Shown: positions 1-8,193, numbered from the stretch's first letter. The stretch: 64,000 nt of DNA from Haliscomenobacter sp033763495 (GCF_033763495.1 NZ_JANRKL010000181.1:37714-101713); one strand, 5' to 3'. The notes: generated from the sequence alone by a model not told the origin. A program made the numbers and translations.

Positions 1-719
1 GCAAAATAGGTATTGGGAAAAGCTAGAATGATGTGCAGGTGTTTGGAAAAAGGCAGATAGTTCAAAAAAGCAAATACCACCAGGATATGCCCCCACCAGC
101 CAATGCGTTCCAACAAATGAAGAGTGCCTTCGCCAGTGCCATCCCAAATCGGTGATAAAAATTGGCTCACCACAAATCCGTATTCATTCTGATGCCGCGT
201 CATATCCGCACTGTTCATCAGAAAAATAAAGAAGATCAGGGCCAATTCCAGGAAAAGGATGTAGTTGGCGTCTTTAAAAGGCCAGCCCTTCATCTCGGGT
301 TTGTGAAAACGAGCCAGACGCAAAATATTCCGCCGGGCTAAAAAAATGATCGTGGCTGCCAGGGCCAAAACCGACAAAATTTCAATAAAACTGATTACAA
401 AGGTGTAAAAACCGCCCAAGGGAGGCCAAAACACCCGATGTTGTCCGGTAATGCCATCCACAAAAATTTCAAGCAATTCAACCTGGGTAATCACAAAAGC
501 CACATAAATAAAGAGGTGCAACACCGCAGGAATCATACGGCTGAACATCTTTTTTTGTCCAAGAGCTACCAGCAATACATTCCGCCAGCGTTCAGCGCTG
601 TCGCCACTGATGGATTCGTCTTTACCCAACTTGATGTTCCGGCGAATTTTGAGGAACTGCAAGGCAGCATACCCCAAGGAGGCTCCGGCTATCAACACAA
701 AAAGGACTTGTTGTATCAT
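1..719 (-). CDS. Membrane-anchored Fe-S oxidoreductase, NarI-like N-terminal part (cut by window edge)
   Basis: Reading the minus strand from the ATG at 719-717 gives an open frame of about 239 codons that runs off the left edge without a stop. It begins MIQQVLFVLIAGASLGYAAL and holds four to five hydrophobic segments. Histidines sit in or beside them (VLHLFIYVAF, GWWGHILVVF), and the segment ends in SKHLHIILAFPNTYF, typical of heme-b-binding nitrate-reductase-gamma-like domains fused to HdrD/GlpC-type iron-sulfur subunits in Bacteroidota. By analogy the missing part carries two 4Fe-4S clusters and Cys-rich CCG domains, and the protein passes electrons between quinone and a cytoplasmic partner. 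The family call rests on this N-terminal half only; the substrate is unknown. Confidence 0.72.
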   Translation of the reverse strand, partial: MIQQVLFVLIAGASLGYAALQFLKIRRNIKLGKDESISGDSAERWRNVLLVALGQKKMFSRMIPAVLHLFIYVAFVITQVELLEIFVDGITGQHRVFWPPLGGFYTFVISFIEILSVLALAATIIFLARRNILRLARFHKPEMKGWPFKDANYILFLELALIFFIFLMNSADMTRHQNEYGFVVSQFLSPIWDGTGEGTLHLLERIGWWGHILVVFAFLNYLPFSKHLHIILAFPNTYF

Positions 720-739
720 CGATCTATGTTCTGTTGGCT

Positions 740-770
740 CAAAATTAGCGAATTTTCGCTAAAATACAAT
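740..770 (-). promoter_or_regulatory. Bacteroidota-type promoter for the Fe-S oxidoreductase gene
   Basis: On the minus strand TAATTTTG (747-740) matches the TAnnTTTG -7 consensus. ATTG (770-767) lies 19 nt upstream, as expected for the -33 TTG box. The predicted transcript start is about 10-15 nt before the ATG at 719. No experimental support. Confidence 0.45.
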
Positions 771-807
771 CCTGACATTTTTTTCCAAAATTCCCGACAG
801 GATAAAT

Positions 808-815
808 TAATTTTG
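808..815 (+). promoter_or_regulatory. Possible -7 box for the phosphoribosyltransferase gene
   Basis: TAATTTTG fits TAnnTTTG exactly and lies about 60 nt before the preferred start at 877. No TTG sits at the right distance upstream, so this is weaker than the divergent minus-strand promoter. Confidence 0.3.
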
Positions 816-876
816 GTGCAAAATAGGAACTGTAAGTGCCCGATCATAATTAATGGCACTTTTTAAACATTTCTGC

Positions 877-1368
877 ATGAAAATTCTGGAGCACAAGCAG
901 ATTGAGCAAAAGGTAAGTCGATTGGCCATCGAAATCCTGGAGCACAACATTGAGGAAGACGGACTTATTCTGGCTGGCATCAACAATCGGGGGATGGCTC
1001 TGGCGCGGATGCTGGCCGAACGTATCCAGAAAATCAGCAAGTTACCAATTCGGCTCACCAATATTCGCCTCAATCCGGCAGCACCAATGGAAAAACCGGT
1101 GGAGATCGATTTGCCGATTGAAGAGCTTACCGGTAAATCGATTATTGTAGTGGACGATGTCGCCAGTTCCGGCCGTACCTTATTGTATGCCTGCAAACCC
1201 ATCCTTGAAACCTTGCCCAAAAAGTTGGAAATCGCCGTTTTGGTGGATCGGACCCATAAATTTTTCCCCGTGCGAGCCGATTACGTAGGCCTTTCTTTGG
1301 CCACTACCCTCAAAGAAAACATCCTGGTTGAAATCGGAGAGGGAGAAATGGCTGCATTCCTTGAATAA
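877..1368 (+). CDS. PyrR-like phosphoribosyltransferase
   Basis: The protein of about 163 residues has the PRPP-binding loop IIVVDDVASSGRT, the upstream GINNRGMALARMLAERI segment and a VLVDRTHKFFPVRADYVG stretch that parallels PyrR (a uracil phosphoribosyltransferase and pyrimidine attenuation regulator). Length matches the family. The first in-frame ATG is at 853, but MKILEHK at 877 starts the conserved part and is preferred. Whether it regulates RNA, salvages uracil, or does neither cannot be read from the sequence; no pyr attenuator or pyr operon is next to it. The cohesin-like gene follows on the same strand after 67 nt. Confidence 0.7.
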   Translation: MKILEHKQIEQKVSRLAIEILEHNIEEDGLILAGINNRGMALARMLAERIQKISKLPIRLTNIRLNPAAPMEKPVEIDLPIEELTGKSIIVVDDVASSGRTLLYACKPILETLPKKLEIAVLVDRTHKFFPVRADYVGLSLATTLKENILVEIGEGEMAAFLE

Positions 1369-1435
1369 TTGATTTTCCAAGCCATGTCTCTGGTGAAATA
1401 TCCAGAACCAATTTTCGTTTTTGACAAAAATTTCC

Positions 1436-1933
1436 ATGAATATGTACTTCAAGAACATTTTGATCACCCTGACTTTTCTGGCCTTTGCCAGTGCGAGTTT
1501 TGCCCAATCCAGTGCGATTACCTTAAAAGCAGAGAAAAAAACGGCTGCTCCTGGCAGCAAGGTTTGTGTCAACATCAGCGTGGATAATTTCAACAAGATG
1601 TTGGCTACCCAGTACTCTCTGAAATGGGACCCCAAAGTGCTGGAATATGCCGGTGTCCAGGGCTTTAAATTGCCCTACCTGACCAAGGACAATTTTGGGA
1701 CTGTGGGCATCAAAAAAGGTTTCCTGACCGTAGTGTGGGTTGAAAACAACCTCAAGGGCGCGGACCTGCCCAATGGCGCGGTGATGTATCAGGTTTGTTT
1801 CACCGTCAAAGGTAAAGCGGGAAGCAGCAGCAGCATTGCTTTTTCTCCTACCCCTACTCCATTTGAGGCAGTCAACAGCAAAGAGCAGTTGGCTAAGGTT
1901 TCAGTGGTGAATGGATCGGTGAGTGTGAAGTAG
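1436..1933 (+). CDS. Secreted cohesin-domain protein
   Basis: A signal peptide (MNMYFKNILITLTFLAFASASFAQ) precedes a single module of about 140 residues beginning ITLKAEKKTAAPGSKVCVNI. It has the cohesin pattern: a beta-sandwich start with PG..V.V.I.V.N, then YSLKWDPKVLEYAGVQ, and an ending like VVNGSVSVK. No dockerin, T9SS sorting domain, lipobox or anchor follows, so the mature product is essentially one free cohesin-like domain. Cohesins bind dockerins; a protein with two dockerin calcium loops lies at 38.5-40.1 kb, but an interaction is only a hypothesis. Start chosen at 1436 just before the hydrophobic stretch; 1421 is possible. Confidence 0.7.
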   Translation: MNMYFKNILITLTFLAFASASFAQSSAITLKAEKKTAAPGSKVCVNISVDNFNKMLATQYSLKWDPKVLEYAGVQGFKLPYLTKDNFGTVGIKKGFLTVVWVENNLKGADLPNGAVMYQVCFTVKGKAGSSSSIAFSPTPTPFEAVNSKEQLAKVSVVNGSVSVK

Positions 1934-1971
1934 GCAAAATTTTGTCCCAAACAAACGAAATACACAACACC

Positions 1972-3147
1972 ATGTCATCCTTTGCGCCTCTTTACGTACA
2001 AGTTGAAAATAGTTTTCAGCATCATTTTTCACGCAAGCCCCTCGTGGTCAGTTCCCCTGGTCGGGTCAACCTCATCGGTGAACACACCGATTACAACGAT
2101 GGTTTTGTGTTGCCAGCCGCTGTGGACAAGGCTGCTTACATCGCCTTGGCTCCGAGTGGCAGCACCCAGGGCAAATGGATGTCTTTGGATTTTCCAGAAA
2201 CAGTTACCGTTGATTTCCAAAACATTACCACCAACTCCGTTCGTTGGGCCAATTACATTTTGGGCATTGTGGATCAGGCGCAAAAACTGGGCAAACCCAT
2301 TCCTGCTTTTGACTGTGTGGTAGCAGGTGATGTGCCGATGGGTTCGGGGATGTCCTCTTCCGCAGCACTGGAATCCGCGGTGATTTTCGCCCTGAATGAA
2401 TTGTATGATTTGGGTTTGAGTCGTTGGGAAATGGCCCTTTTGGCGCAACGCTCCGAGAATGAGTTCATCGGGGTGAAATGTGGCATCATGGATATGTTTG
2501 CCAGTTTGCACGGCAAAGTCAATCAAGTCATTCGCCTGGATTGCCGCGATTTGAGCTTTGAATATTTCCCCATTGAATTGGGTGCCTATAAAATTGTGCT
2601 GTTTGACACCGGAGTCAAACACTCTCTGGCCGATTCGGCGTACAACACCCGCCGATCGGAGTGTGAAACTGGCTTGCATTTTTTCCAAAAACACTACAAT
2701 CCCAATTTTAAAGCGCTACGTGATGTACCCATCACAATGGTGCAGGCCAATCGCAGCCGCTTGCCCAAGGAAGTATTTGACCGCTGCCTCTACGTCACTG
2801 AAGAAATCCAACGCACTCTCGCCGCCTGCGAAGACCTAAAAAATGGCGACCTGACCGCTTTTGGCCTCAAAATGTACGCCACCCACGAGGGGCTTCGTCA
2901 TTTGTACCAGGTCAGTTGCCCGGAACTGGATTTTCTGGTGGATGCTGTACGAGACGAAAGCAGCGTACTCGGTGCGCGCATGATGGGCGGCGGTTTTGGG
3001 GGCTGTACGATCAATCTTGTACACGAGGATGCAATCGAAGGTTTGCAGGAACGTTTGGCCAAAGCGTATCAAGAAACGATGGGCCACAAGTTGGGCATGT
3101 ACATGGTCGTGACTGGGGATGGGGCAAAAGTTCAAGCTTTAAGCTGA
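1972..3147 (+). CDS. galK: Galactokinase
   Basis: Galactokinase phosphorylates alpha-D-galactose to galactose-1-phosphate, the first committed step of the Leloir pathway. The 391-residue product matches the usual length. Visible motifs are the signature GRVNLIGEHTDYNDG (residues about 30-44), the GHMP ATP loop VPMGSGMSSSAALES (about 121-135), a catalytic Asp in CGIMDMFASLHGK (about 174) and the C-terminal GARMMGGGFGGC loop. The reading frame extends to a TTG at 1942, but the ATG at 1972 (MSSFAPLY) fits homologues better. The mutarotase that feeds this pathway is encoded separately at 16.1 kb; galT and galE are not in the window. The last 16 nt overlap the end of the convergent sigma-factor gene. 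Confidence 0.95.
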   Translation: MSSFAPLYVQVENSFQHHFSRKPLVVSSPGRVNLIGEHTDYNDGFVLPAAVDKAAYIALAPSGSTQGKWMSLDFPETVTVDFQNITTNSVRWANYILGIVDQAQKLGKPIPAFDCVVAGDVPMGSGMSSSAALESAVIFALNELYDLGLSRWEMALLAQRSENEFIGVKCGIMDMFASLHGKVNQVIRLDCRDLSFEYFPIELGAYKIVLFDTGVKHSLADSAYNTRRSECETGLHFFQKHYNPNFKALRDVPITMVQANRSRLPKEVFDRCLYVTEEIQRTLAACEDLKNGDLTAFGLKMYATHEGLRHLYQVSCPELDFLVDAVRDESSVLGARMMGGGFGGCTINLVHEDAIEGLQERLAKAYQETMGHKLGMYMVVTGDGAKVQALS

Positions 3148-4364
3148 TCGATCTTCTTTTGAATGATTTGTTTATCGGTTTGTGTTTTGGCGATGGCCAA
3201 GGCTCTTTCGAGGTGTATTTTGGCTTTTAGGGGATCAATTGCCAAGTACAATTCACCCAGCAAGGTGTAGTAAAAATGATTGTTCTCCAGTTTAAGCTTT
3301 TCTGCCTCCAAGATGGCCACTGCATTTCCTTTTACTTTGGCCAGGACATAGGTCCGGTTGAGGGCAATGATGGGCGAATATTCCAACACCAACAAGTGGT
3401 TGTAGAGTTGTAAAATCTGTTGCCATTTTTCTGGACTATCTTTCTTAATGGTGTGCCAATAGGCAATTTGGGCTTCAAGATGGTATTTTGAAAGCGCATT
3501 TCCCTGAGCCGCTTGTTTTAAAAAATAAGCTCCCCGGGCAATTAGTGCTTCATCCCACTGGCTTTCATCCTGTTCGTGGTACAGGAGCATCTCTCCTTTT
3601 TCATTGATTCTGGCTTCAAAGCGAGAAGCTTGAAAGCACATCAAAGCCATCAACGCGTTGACCTGGGGCTGATTGGTAGGCGCATATTCAATGAGGGAGT
3701 AGGTCAGGCGCATGGCTTCCAGGCAAAAATCTTTGCGCAAAACACTATCCTGGCTTTCCGAATAATAACCTTCGCTAAACAACAAGTACAGGGTCGTCAA
3801 TACGCTGGCTAATCGTTCCTGAATGGCCATGGCCCCGGGGATTTCAATGGCCACTTTTTCCTGCCGCAGTTTTTCCCTGGCGCGAAACAAGCGTTTGTTG
3901 ATGGTTTCTTTGCTGCTCAAAAAGGCAATCGCAATTTCATCAATGCCAAAACCGCATAAGGTACGTAGAGCCAGGCCGATCTGGGATTCAACCGAGATAA
4001 CCGGATGGCAAATAGCAAACAACATTTGCAATTGACTATCGGTGATGTTTTTGGGGGACAAATCCAATTCAGGCTCCTGGCTCAGGTCGGATTCATTCAT
4101 CAAGTCAGGCCTAATCTTGCCCTGAAACAATTGCTGCCGTTTTAGCTGGTTTTTGGCCTTGTTTTTGGCCACGGTGTACAACCAGGCGCTGGGATTATCG
4201 GGGATTCCATGGTGTGGCCAGGTTTCCAGGGCGAGTACAAAGGTTTCACTGACAAGATCTTCGGCCAATTCAAGGTGTTCAATGCCTAGAAAGCGGGTGA
4301 GTACTGCGGTGATTTTGCGGAACTCAGTGCGGAAAAGATGTGGGATTAATTTTTGTTGTTCCAT
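3132..4364 (-). CDS. ECF42-type RNA polymerase sigma factor with C-terminal TPR-like extension
   Basis: The N-terminal ~180 residues form an ECF sigma factor: region 2 around residues 10-75 (AEDLVSETFVLALETWP, NPSAWLYTVAKNKAKNQ) and region 4 around 130-175 (LCGFGIDEIAIAFLSSKETINKRLFRAREKL). A helical extension of about 220 residues follows (LYLLFSEGYYS, LMALMCFQASRFEAR, PIIALNRTYVLAKVKG). This two-part layout at about 410 residues is that of ECF42/DUF6596 sigma factors, which have no classical anti-sigma factor and use the C-terminal extension to control activity. They are habitually encoded next to YCII/DGPF proteins, as here. Start taken at MEQQKLIPHLF (4364); the frame continues to 4445 only through a hairpin repeat. 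Targets are unknown but probably include the partner gene. Confidence 0.88.
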   Translation of the reverse strand: MEQQKLIPHLFRTEFRKITAVLTRFLGIEHLELAEDLVSETFVLALETWPHHGIPDNPSAWLYTVAKNKAKNQLKRQQLFQGKIRPDLMNESDLSQEPELDLSPKNITDSQLQMLFAICHPVISVESQIGLALRTLCGFGIDEIAIAFLSSKETINKRLFRAREKLRQEKVAIEIPGAMAIQERLASVLTTLYLLFSEGYYSESQDSVLRKDFCLEAMRLTYSLIEYAPTNQPQVNALMALMCFQASRFEARINEKGEMLLYHEQDESQWDEALIARGAYFLKQAAQGNALSKYHLEAQIAYWHTIKKDSPEKWQQILQLYNHLLVLEYSPIIALNRTYVLAKVKGNAVAILEAEKLKLENNHFYYTLLGELYLAIDPLKAKIHLERALAIAKTQTDKQIIQKKIDQLKA

Positions 4365-4379
4365 GAGGGCGTGTTTTTC

Positions 4380-4468
4380 ACCACCTAAGAAACTATAGGC
4401 ACTAAAGAGGCACCTCAGAAAGAAACTGCCTGAGGTGATTCTCAAGTGCCTATAGTTTCTTAGGTGGT
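4380..4468. repeat. Inverted pair of 39-nt repeat units (element A)
   Basis: Two 39-nt copies face each other: 4380-4418, and 4430-4468 in reverse complement. Each unit starts ACCACCTAAGAAAC and ends CACCTCAG. The outer 24 nt of the arms pair perfectly, the inner 8 nt (4411-4418 with 4430-4437) also pair, and a 7-nt stretch between them does not. The element fills nearly the whole gap between the YCII gene (ends 4479) and the sigma-factor start (4364). The run of T lies on the wrong side for a terminator in the gene direction, so a simple intrinsic terminator is unlikely. The same unit recurs at 6180-6264. Confidence 0.85.
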
Positions 4469-4478
4469 AAAAAAAAAC

Positions 4479-4832
4479 TTATAACTCCACCGATTTTGCC
4501 AATCTGCGTACCTCCACGGTATTGCCATCACCTAGTAAAACCGGGCTACCTTTGGCAAATTCAACGGCCTCATCCGCAGACTCAGCGCGTACAATGATGA
4601 AGCCGCCGATGGTTTCTTTGATGTCGCCAAAAGGGCCATTGGTGACTACATTATTGTGCCCTACTACCCTGCTGTCGTCAAAAGCCAGGCCACTACCGGT
4701 GCTGACCAGTTTGTTTTGAGCGGCAATCCCGCCAATCCAGTCCATGGTCATCTGCATCCAAACCTGCATTTGTTCCGGTGAAGCCAATTTCCCGCCATCT
4801 TCGTGTCTAAAAATCAGCATAAATTCTTGCAT
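4479..4832 (-). CDS. YCII/DGPF-domain protein, ECF42 partner
   Basis: A 117-residue protein covering one YCII-related (DGPF) domain: it starts MQEFMLIFRHEDGG and contains VVTNGPFGDIKETIGGFIIVRAESADEAVEFAKGSP, where NGPF replaces the name-giving DGPF. The fold is a small ferredoxin-like dimer whose biochemical role is unresolved. In many phyla these genes sit beside ECF42 sigma factors and are thought to be their targets. Here it lies directly upstream of the sigma gene on the same strand, separated by the 89-nt hairpin element, so the two may be co-transcribed with the hairpin modulating read-through or message stability. Confidence 0.88.
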   Translation of the reverse strand: MQEFMLIFRHEDGGKLASPEQMQVWMQMTMDWIGGIAAQNKLVSTGSGLAFDDSRVVGHNNVVTNGPFGDIKETIGGFIIVRAESADEAVEFAKGSPVLLGDGNTVEVRRLAKSVEL

Positions 4833-4913
4833 CGTTGTTGAATTAAATGGTTACAAAATTGTTGTATACCATGATGACAAACGTGTCGATTGGAATTGGA
4901 CACAAGATGCTGA

Positions 4914-6071
4914 TTATTTTTTAATCGCCTCTAAGGCTTTGAAGGCTTCATTGTTGGCTTTATCGGTATATTTTAGGGTTGAAAGCTGGTAACTTTTGAT
5001 GGCCGCTTTTTTGTCGCCTGCCTGTAGTTGGGCCTTGGCCAGGAGGTTGTGGTTCTGATAAAAGCTTGGATTGATTTTGGCGTTAAAAGCCAGGATGTCC
5101 ACCGCTTCTGGTACCCGATTCAGCTCAAATAGCTTTACACCAGTTTCTCGCAAGCCGTTGCGATTGGTGCTCCATAGATTGTATTGGTAATAATTTTGAG
5201 GGTCCTTGATCCAGGTTTTGTACTGGCGAATGGCGGCTTTGGCTCCTTTCTCCTGGGCGATTTTTAAAAGTGTGACACCGTAATCCGCTTTAGGTTGGTT
5301 CAAATCCGGTTTTTTATTCAACACTCCAGCTAGGTACTCGCTGGAAATGGCAACAACTACAGGTTTCCCCGTTAAATTATCGACAGTACTGGCTGAAATA
5401 ATGCCAATCAAATGGCCATTGGCATCAATCACGGGCGAGCCGCTGGAGCCACCCATATTGGCCTTTGGATCGCGGTCAATAAAAATATCCAAGCCATATT
5501 TGCGCACCACAATTCCTGGGTGGATTTGAGTGGTACTGTCGTTGTAGGGGCAAGAAATGATGAACACTTTTTCACCTGCCTGGACAGGCGTAAAACGAGG
5601 TTTGAGCGGATACAACTTAGGCGAGCTTTTTTTGACCGAAAAAACGATCCAGTCTCGTTCGGTGATGCTGGAGCCAGCGCCTTCCAGTTTTTCATTGGGG
5701 TCTTCGTTCAACAATTGATCCATGATGGCTAGGTCCTGGGTGTTGCCTTTGGGTCGCATGGTCCATTGTTGCAAGTGGGCATTGATGCTTACGCCTAAAG
5801 ATTGTTTGTTTTTGGCCACCCACAAGATGTGTTTTGCAGTTGCAGCCAAGGTATCGGTCCCAGTATTGATCAAAAAACCTGTACCTGCGTAACGGAATGA
5901 AGGGTCGATGTATCGATCACCGTTTTTGTACTGGACTTCGTTGATCAGGCCGATGGTTGGCCATTGAGATGGTGGCAAATCAATCCACGATTCCTTAGAT
6001 TGGGCGAGGCCAAATAAAGGAAAAAACAGCCATAAAATGAACAAACGCTGGGGGTGCTGAAGAAACTGCAT
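4914..6071 (-). CDS. Secreted trypsin-like serine protease with C-terminal TPR-like helices
   Basis: The frame opens at 6170, but MQFLQHPQRLFILWLFFPLFGLAQ from 6071 is a clean signal peptide and the likely start (385 residues). The protease domain shows the catalytic His context LAATAKHILW, a plausible Asp in the following strands, and the nucleophile motif GGSSGSPVIDANGHLIGI, as in trypsin_2/HtrA-like peptidases. No PDZ domain follows. Instead the last ~130 residues are helical with a TPR-like rhythm (YQYNLWSTNRNG, NPSFYQNHNLLAKAQLQAGDKKAAIKSYQLS). A periplasmic or outer-surface role is inferred; the substrate is unknown. Confidence 0.75.
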   Translation of the reverse strand: MQFLQHPQRLFILWLFFPLFGLAQSKESWIDLPPSQWPTIGLINEVQYKNGDRYIDPSFRYAGTGFLINTGTDTLAATAKHILWVAKNKQSLGVSINAHLQQWTMRPKGNTQDLAIMDQLLNEDPNEKLEGAGSSITERDWIVFSVKKSSPKLYPLKPRFTPVQAGEKVFIISCPYNDSTTQIHPGIVVRKYGLDIFIDRDPKANMGGSSGSPVIDANGHLIGIISASTVDNLTGKPVVVAISSEYLAGVLNKKPDLNQPKADYGVTLLKIAQEKGAKAAIRQYKTWIKDPQNYYQYNLWSTNRNGLRETGVKLFELNRVPEAVDILAFNAKINPSFYQNHNLLAKAQLQAGDKKAAIKSYQLSTLKYTDKANNEAFKALEAIKK

Positions 6072-6179
6072 GTTGACTTTTTTGTGGTCAGTGAATGGGA
6101 CGAAGGTAGTACAAGCACTAGGCTGTAGCGGAATTTGAATTGTAAAATGGAGTGTAAAAGTATGTAACACCTGTAATAA

Positions 6180-6264
6180 CTGAGGTGCCCCTTTGGTTTC
6201 TTAGGTGGTGAAAGAATCTTTTTTTACCACCTAAGAAACCTAAGGCACCAAAGGGGCACCTCAG
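6180..6264. repeat. Inverted pair of 39-nt repeat units (element B)
   Basis: The right arm, 6226-6264, is a full 39-nt unit running ACCACCTAAGAAAC to CACCTCAG. The left arm, 6180-6209, is its reverse complement lacking 9 internal nt. Arms pair over 18 nt and 12 nt around the deletion. Relative to element A the polarity is swapped: CACCTCAG ends are outermost here and innermost at 4.4 kb. It lies between the MFS transporter stop and the protease start. Confidence 0.85.
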
Positions 6265-6287
6265 CAGGTTATTGAAAGGTTTTAGTC

Positions 6288-7595
6288 TTAATTCGCCTGC
6301 ATTTTTTCAATGTCTTTCTTCACCGTGCGCGACGCCGCAAACAACACCACGGCCAATGCTACCCCCAAAATAGGAATGATGTACATCGCATGATGCAAAC
6401 CGATCGCCTTAAATTGCTCCGATAGCTCCACAGCACCCGCCGCCTGCATAGCCCGTCGCGCAAAATGATCACTTAGTAGCCCCGTGATGACCGGGCCAAA
6501 ACTTGCTCCCAGCAAATACATCGCAAAAAAATACAAAGCCATTGCTGTACCTCGCAAATTGGCGGGGATCACCTCCTGAATTGAGGCATATACGCCAGAA
6601 TAATACACAAACATCAGCATGATGCCCGTACCCATCAGCAGCATAAACAACAAGGTGGCACCAGGAGGCTGATTCAAGGCCAGGAAAATACAAGGTGCAG
6701 CCAAGCCACAACAAAGGGCGGAAAGCAACAACTTGGCATCCTTGCGGCGGCGGCTCCAACGATCCGCAATCCAACCTCCGCCGATAAGGCCGAGTATGCC
6801 CACCGCCCCCAATACAATCGAGGAAATATTAGCTGCTTCTTTTAAACTCATCAAGTGGGTGCGCATCAAAAAGGCTGGCAAAAAGGAATTGATTGCATAC
6901 ATATTGAAATTGTGCAGCGCACCAGAAACGATTATCCATAAAATGGTAGGAATGGCGAGTACTTGCCAAAAGGGGGAGCGCTGGTTAGGAGAAACTTGCA
7001 AGGTTTTTTCCTCGGTGGCACCACGTACAGGTTCCGGCAGTTTCAAGGCCAGCAGGCCCAAGATCAGCCCAGGAATGCAGGCAAAATAAAAAGCATGCCG
7101 CCAGGTATAAACCGAAGCAATCAACCCACTCAAGCGGTAACACAAAAAGGTCCCAAGTGGCAGCCCCAGCATAAAAATGGACAGTGCCAGGGCTCGACGA
7201 CGCGGTGGAAACAAGTCCCCAATCAAGGAATTGGCCGCAGGGGCACAACTGGCCTCCCCTACTCCCACGCCCAAACGGCTCACAAACATCCAGCCGAAAC
7301 TGGGTGCCAAGCCGGACACTGCGGTAAGGAGGCTCCAGATGCTAACGCCTCCAGCCAGGATTTTGCGGCGACTCCTGGTGTCGGCCAAACGCCCGAGTGG
7401 CAAACCAACTGCCGCATACATCAGGATAAAGGCAGTGCCCAAGGTACCCAACAAGGCATCGTTAAGCCCCCATTCTTTTCTGATCAACTCGGCTAAGGCA
7501 CCCATAATCTGCCGATCGTAAAAGTTCATCAGGTTGATGCCAAAAAGAATTCCCAGCGCGTACCAAGCGCCTTTACTTGCTTTCTCCGTTTGCAT
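6288..7595 (-). CDS. Spinster-like MFS transporter
   Basis: The 435-residue product has about 12 hydrophobic segments and the MFS motif GLPLGRLADTRSRRK between helices 2 and 3. It also has NFYDRQIMGALAELIRKEWGL at helix 1 and LGVGVGEASCAPAANSLIGDLFPPRRRALAL in the helix 4-5 region, both typical of the bacterial spinster-like group. A second motif-A copy, GGGWIADRWSRRRKD, appears in the second half. The substrate is not predictable. Start taken at MQTEKASKG (7595); the frame extends to 7763 but that part overlaps the upstream DUF1572 gene, which ends at 7618. The 22-nt gap suggests co-transcription. Confidence 0.85.
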   Translation of the reverse strand: MQTEKASKGAWYALGILFGINLMNFYDRQIMGALAELIRKEWGLNDALLGTLGTAFILMYAAVGLPLGRLADTRSRRKILAGGVSIWSLLTAVSGLAPSFGWMFVSRLGVGVGEASCAPAANSLIGDLFPPRRRALALSIFMLGLPLGTFLCYRLSGLIASVYTWRHAFYFACIPGLILGLLALKLPEPVRGATEEKTLQVSPNQRSPFWQVLAIPTILWIIVSGALHNFNMYAINSFLPAFLMRTHLMSLKEAANISSIVLGAVGILGLIGGGWIADRWSRRRKDAKLLLSALCCGLAAPCIFLALNQPPGATLLFMLLMGTGIMLMFVYYSGVYASIQEVIPANLRGTAMALYFFAMYLLGASFGPVITGLLSDHFARRAMQAAGAVELSEQFKAIGLHHAMYIIPILGVALAVVLFAASRTVKKDIEKMQAN

Positions 7596-7617
7596 ACTGA
7601 TGTGGTTTGTTGTAAAT

Positions 7618-8193
7618 TCATCTCTCCTCTTTTTCCTCCAAAAACTCATCCGTAAAATGCGCCCTGCGTTTTTCCTGCTTAAACTTATCCGCATTAAAAG
7701 CCTGGGAATCTCCTCTCGGAATGGATAAAGAAGTCCAGCTTGAATCACAGCACATTTTACCAATGAACACCATTTGCCCCACGTGGTATGGATAATGAGC
7801 CAATTGTCGGTTGATGGCTTCCATCACTGTATGCCCCTGATTGCGGATGTAAATGATGCACTCCAGATCGGCAGGTTCAAGCGGGTTTAGGGCATCAAAC
7901 AGACATTGCCAACCCGCATTCCATTTTTCAAGTAAATCCTCGCGGGAGGCGATGTCGTTTTCAAATTCAGCATCGCGATCCCGCCATTCCTTTTCCCCAT
8001 CGCTGTTTAAAAAATCTGTCCAGCGCGACAGCATGTTGCCCCAAAGGTGTTTGACAATGGTGGCAATGCTGTTGCTTTCGGGATTATATTGCCAAAACAG
8101 TTGTTCATCATTGAGTTGAGCAATGGTTTTATCGCCTAACATTTTATAATAGGCAAACTGTTTTTTCACACTTTCGAGATATTCACTACTCAT
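7618..8193 (-). CDS. DinB-like DUF1572 protein
   Basis: A 191-residue soluble protein with the DUF1572/DinB four-helix pattern: MSSEYLESVKKQFAYYKMLGDKTIAQLNDEQLFW at the N-terminus, SNSIATIVKHLWGNMLSRWTDF with the first metal-ligand His, and NRQLAHYPYHVGQMVFIGKM with two further His. Members bind a divalent metal and resemble DinB/YfiT thiol-dependent transferases, but the reaction of DUF1572 proteins is unknown. First gene of a likely two-gene unit with the MFS transporter. Confidence 0.82.
   Translation of the reverse strand: MSSEYLESVKKQFAYYKMLGDKTIAQLNDEQLFWQYNPESNSIATIVKHLWGNMLSRWTDFLNSDGEKEWRDRDAEFENDIASREDLLEKWNAGWQCLFDALNPLEPADLECIIYIRNQGHTVMEAINRQLAHYPYHVGQMVFIGKMCCDSSWTSLSIPRGDSQAFNADKFKQEKRRAHFTDEFLEEKEER

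Noticed and set aside
438..866. 142-codon plus-strand frame near the left edge
   Set aside because: Antisense to the NarI-like membrane segment, whose hydrophobic helices and His pattern are convincing.
2029..2694. 221-codon open frame antisense to galK
   Set aside because: Lies wholly inside a confident galactokinase gene, has no recognisable motif and no room for its own signals; a codon-usage shadow.
3132..4445. Sigma-factor start at 4445
   Set aside because: The extra 27 codons are translated from the hairpin repeat and lack similarity to sigma region 2; ATG 4364 is better.
4380..4468. Element A as an intrinsic terminator
   Set aside because: The A/T tracts lie on the upstream side in the direction of the flanking genes, and a paralogous element with swapped polarity exists at 6.2 kb.
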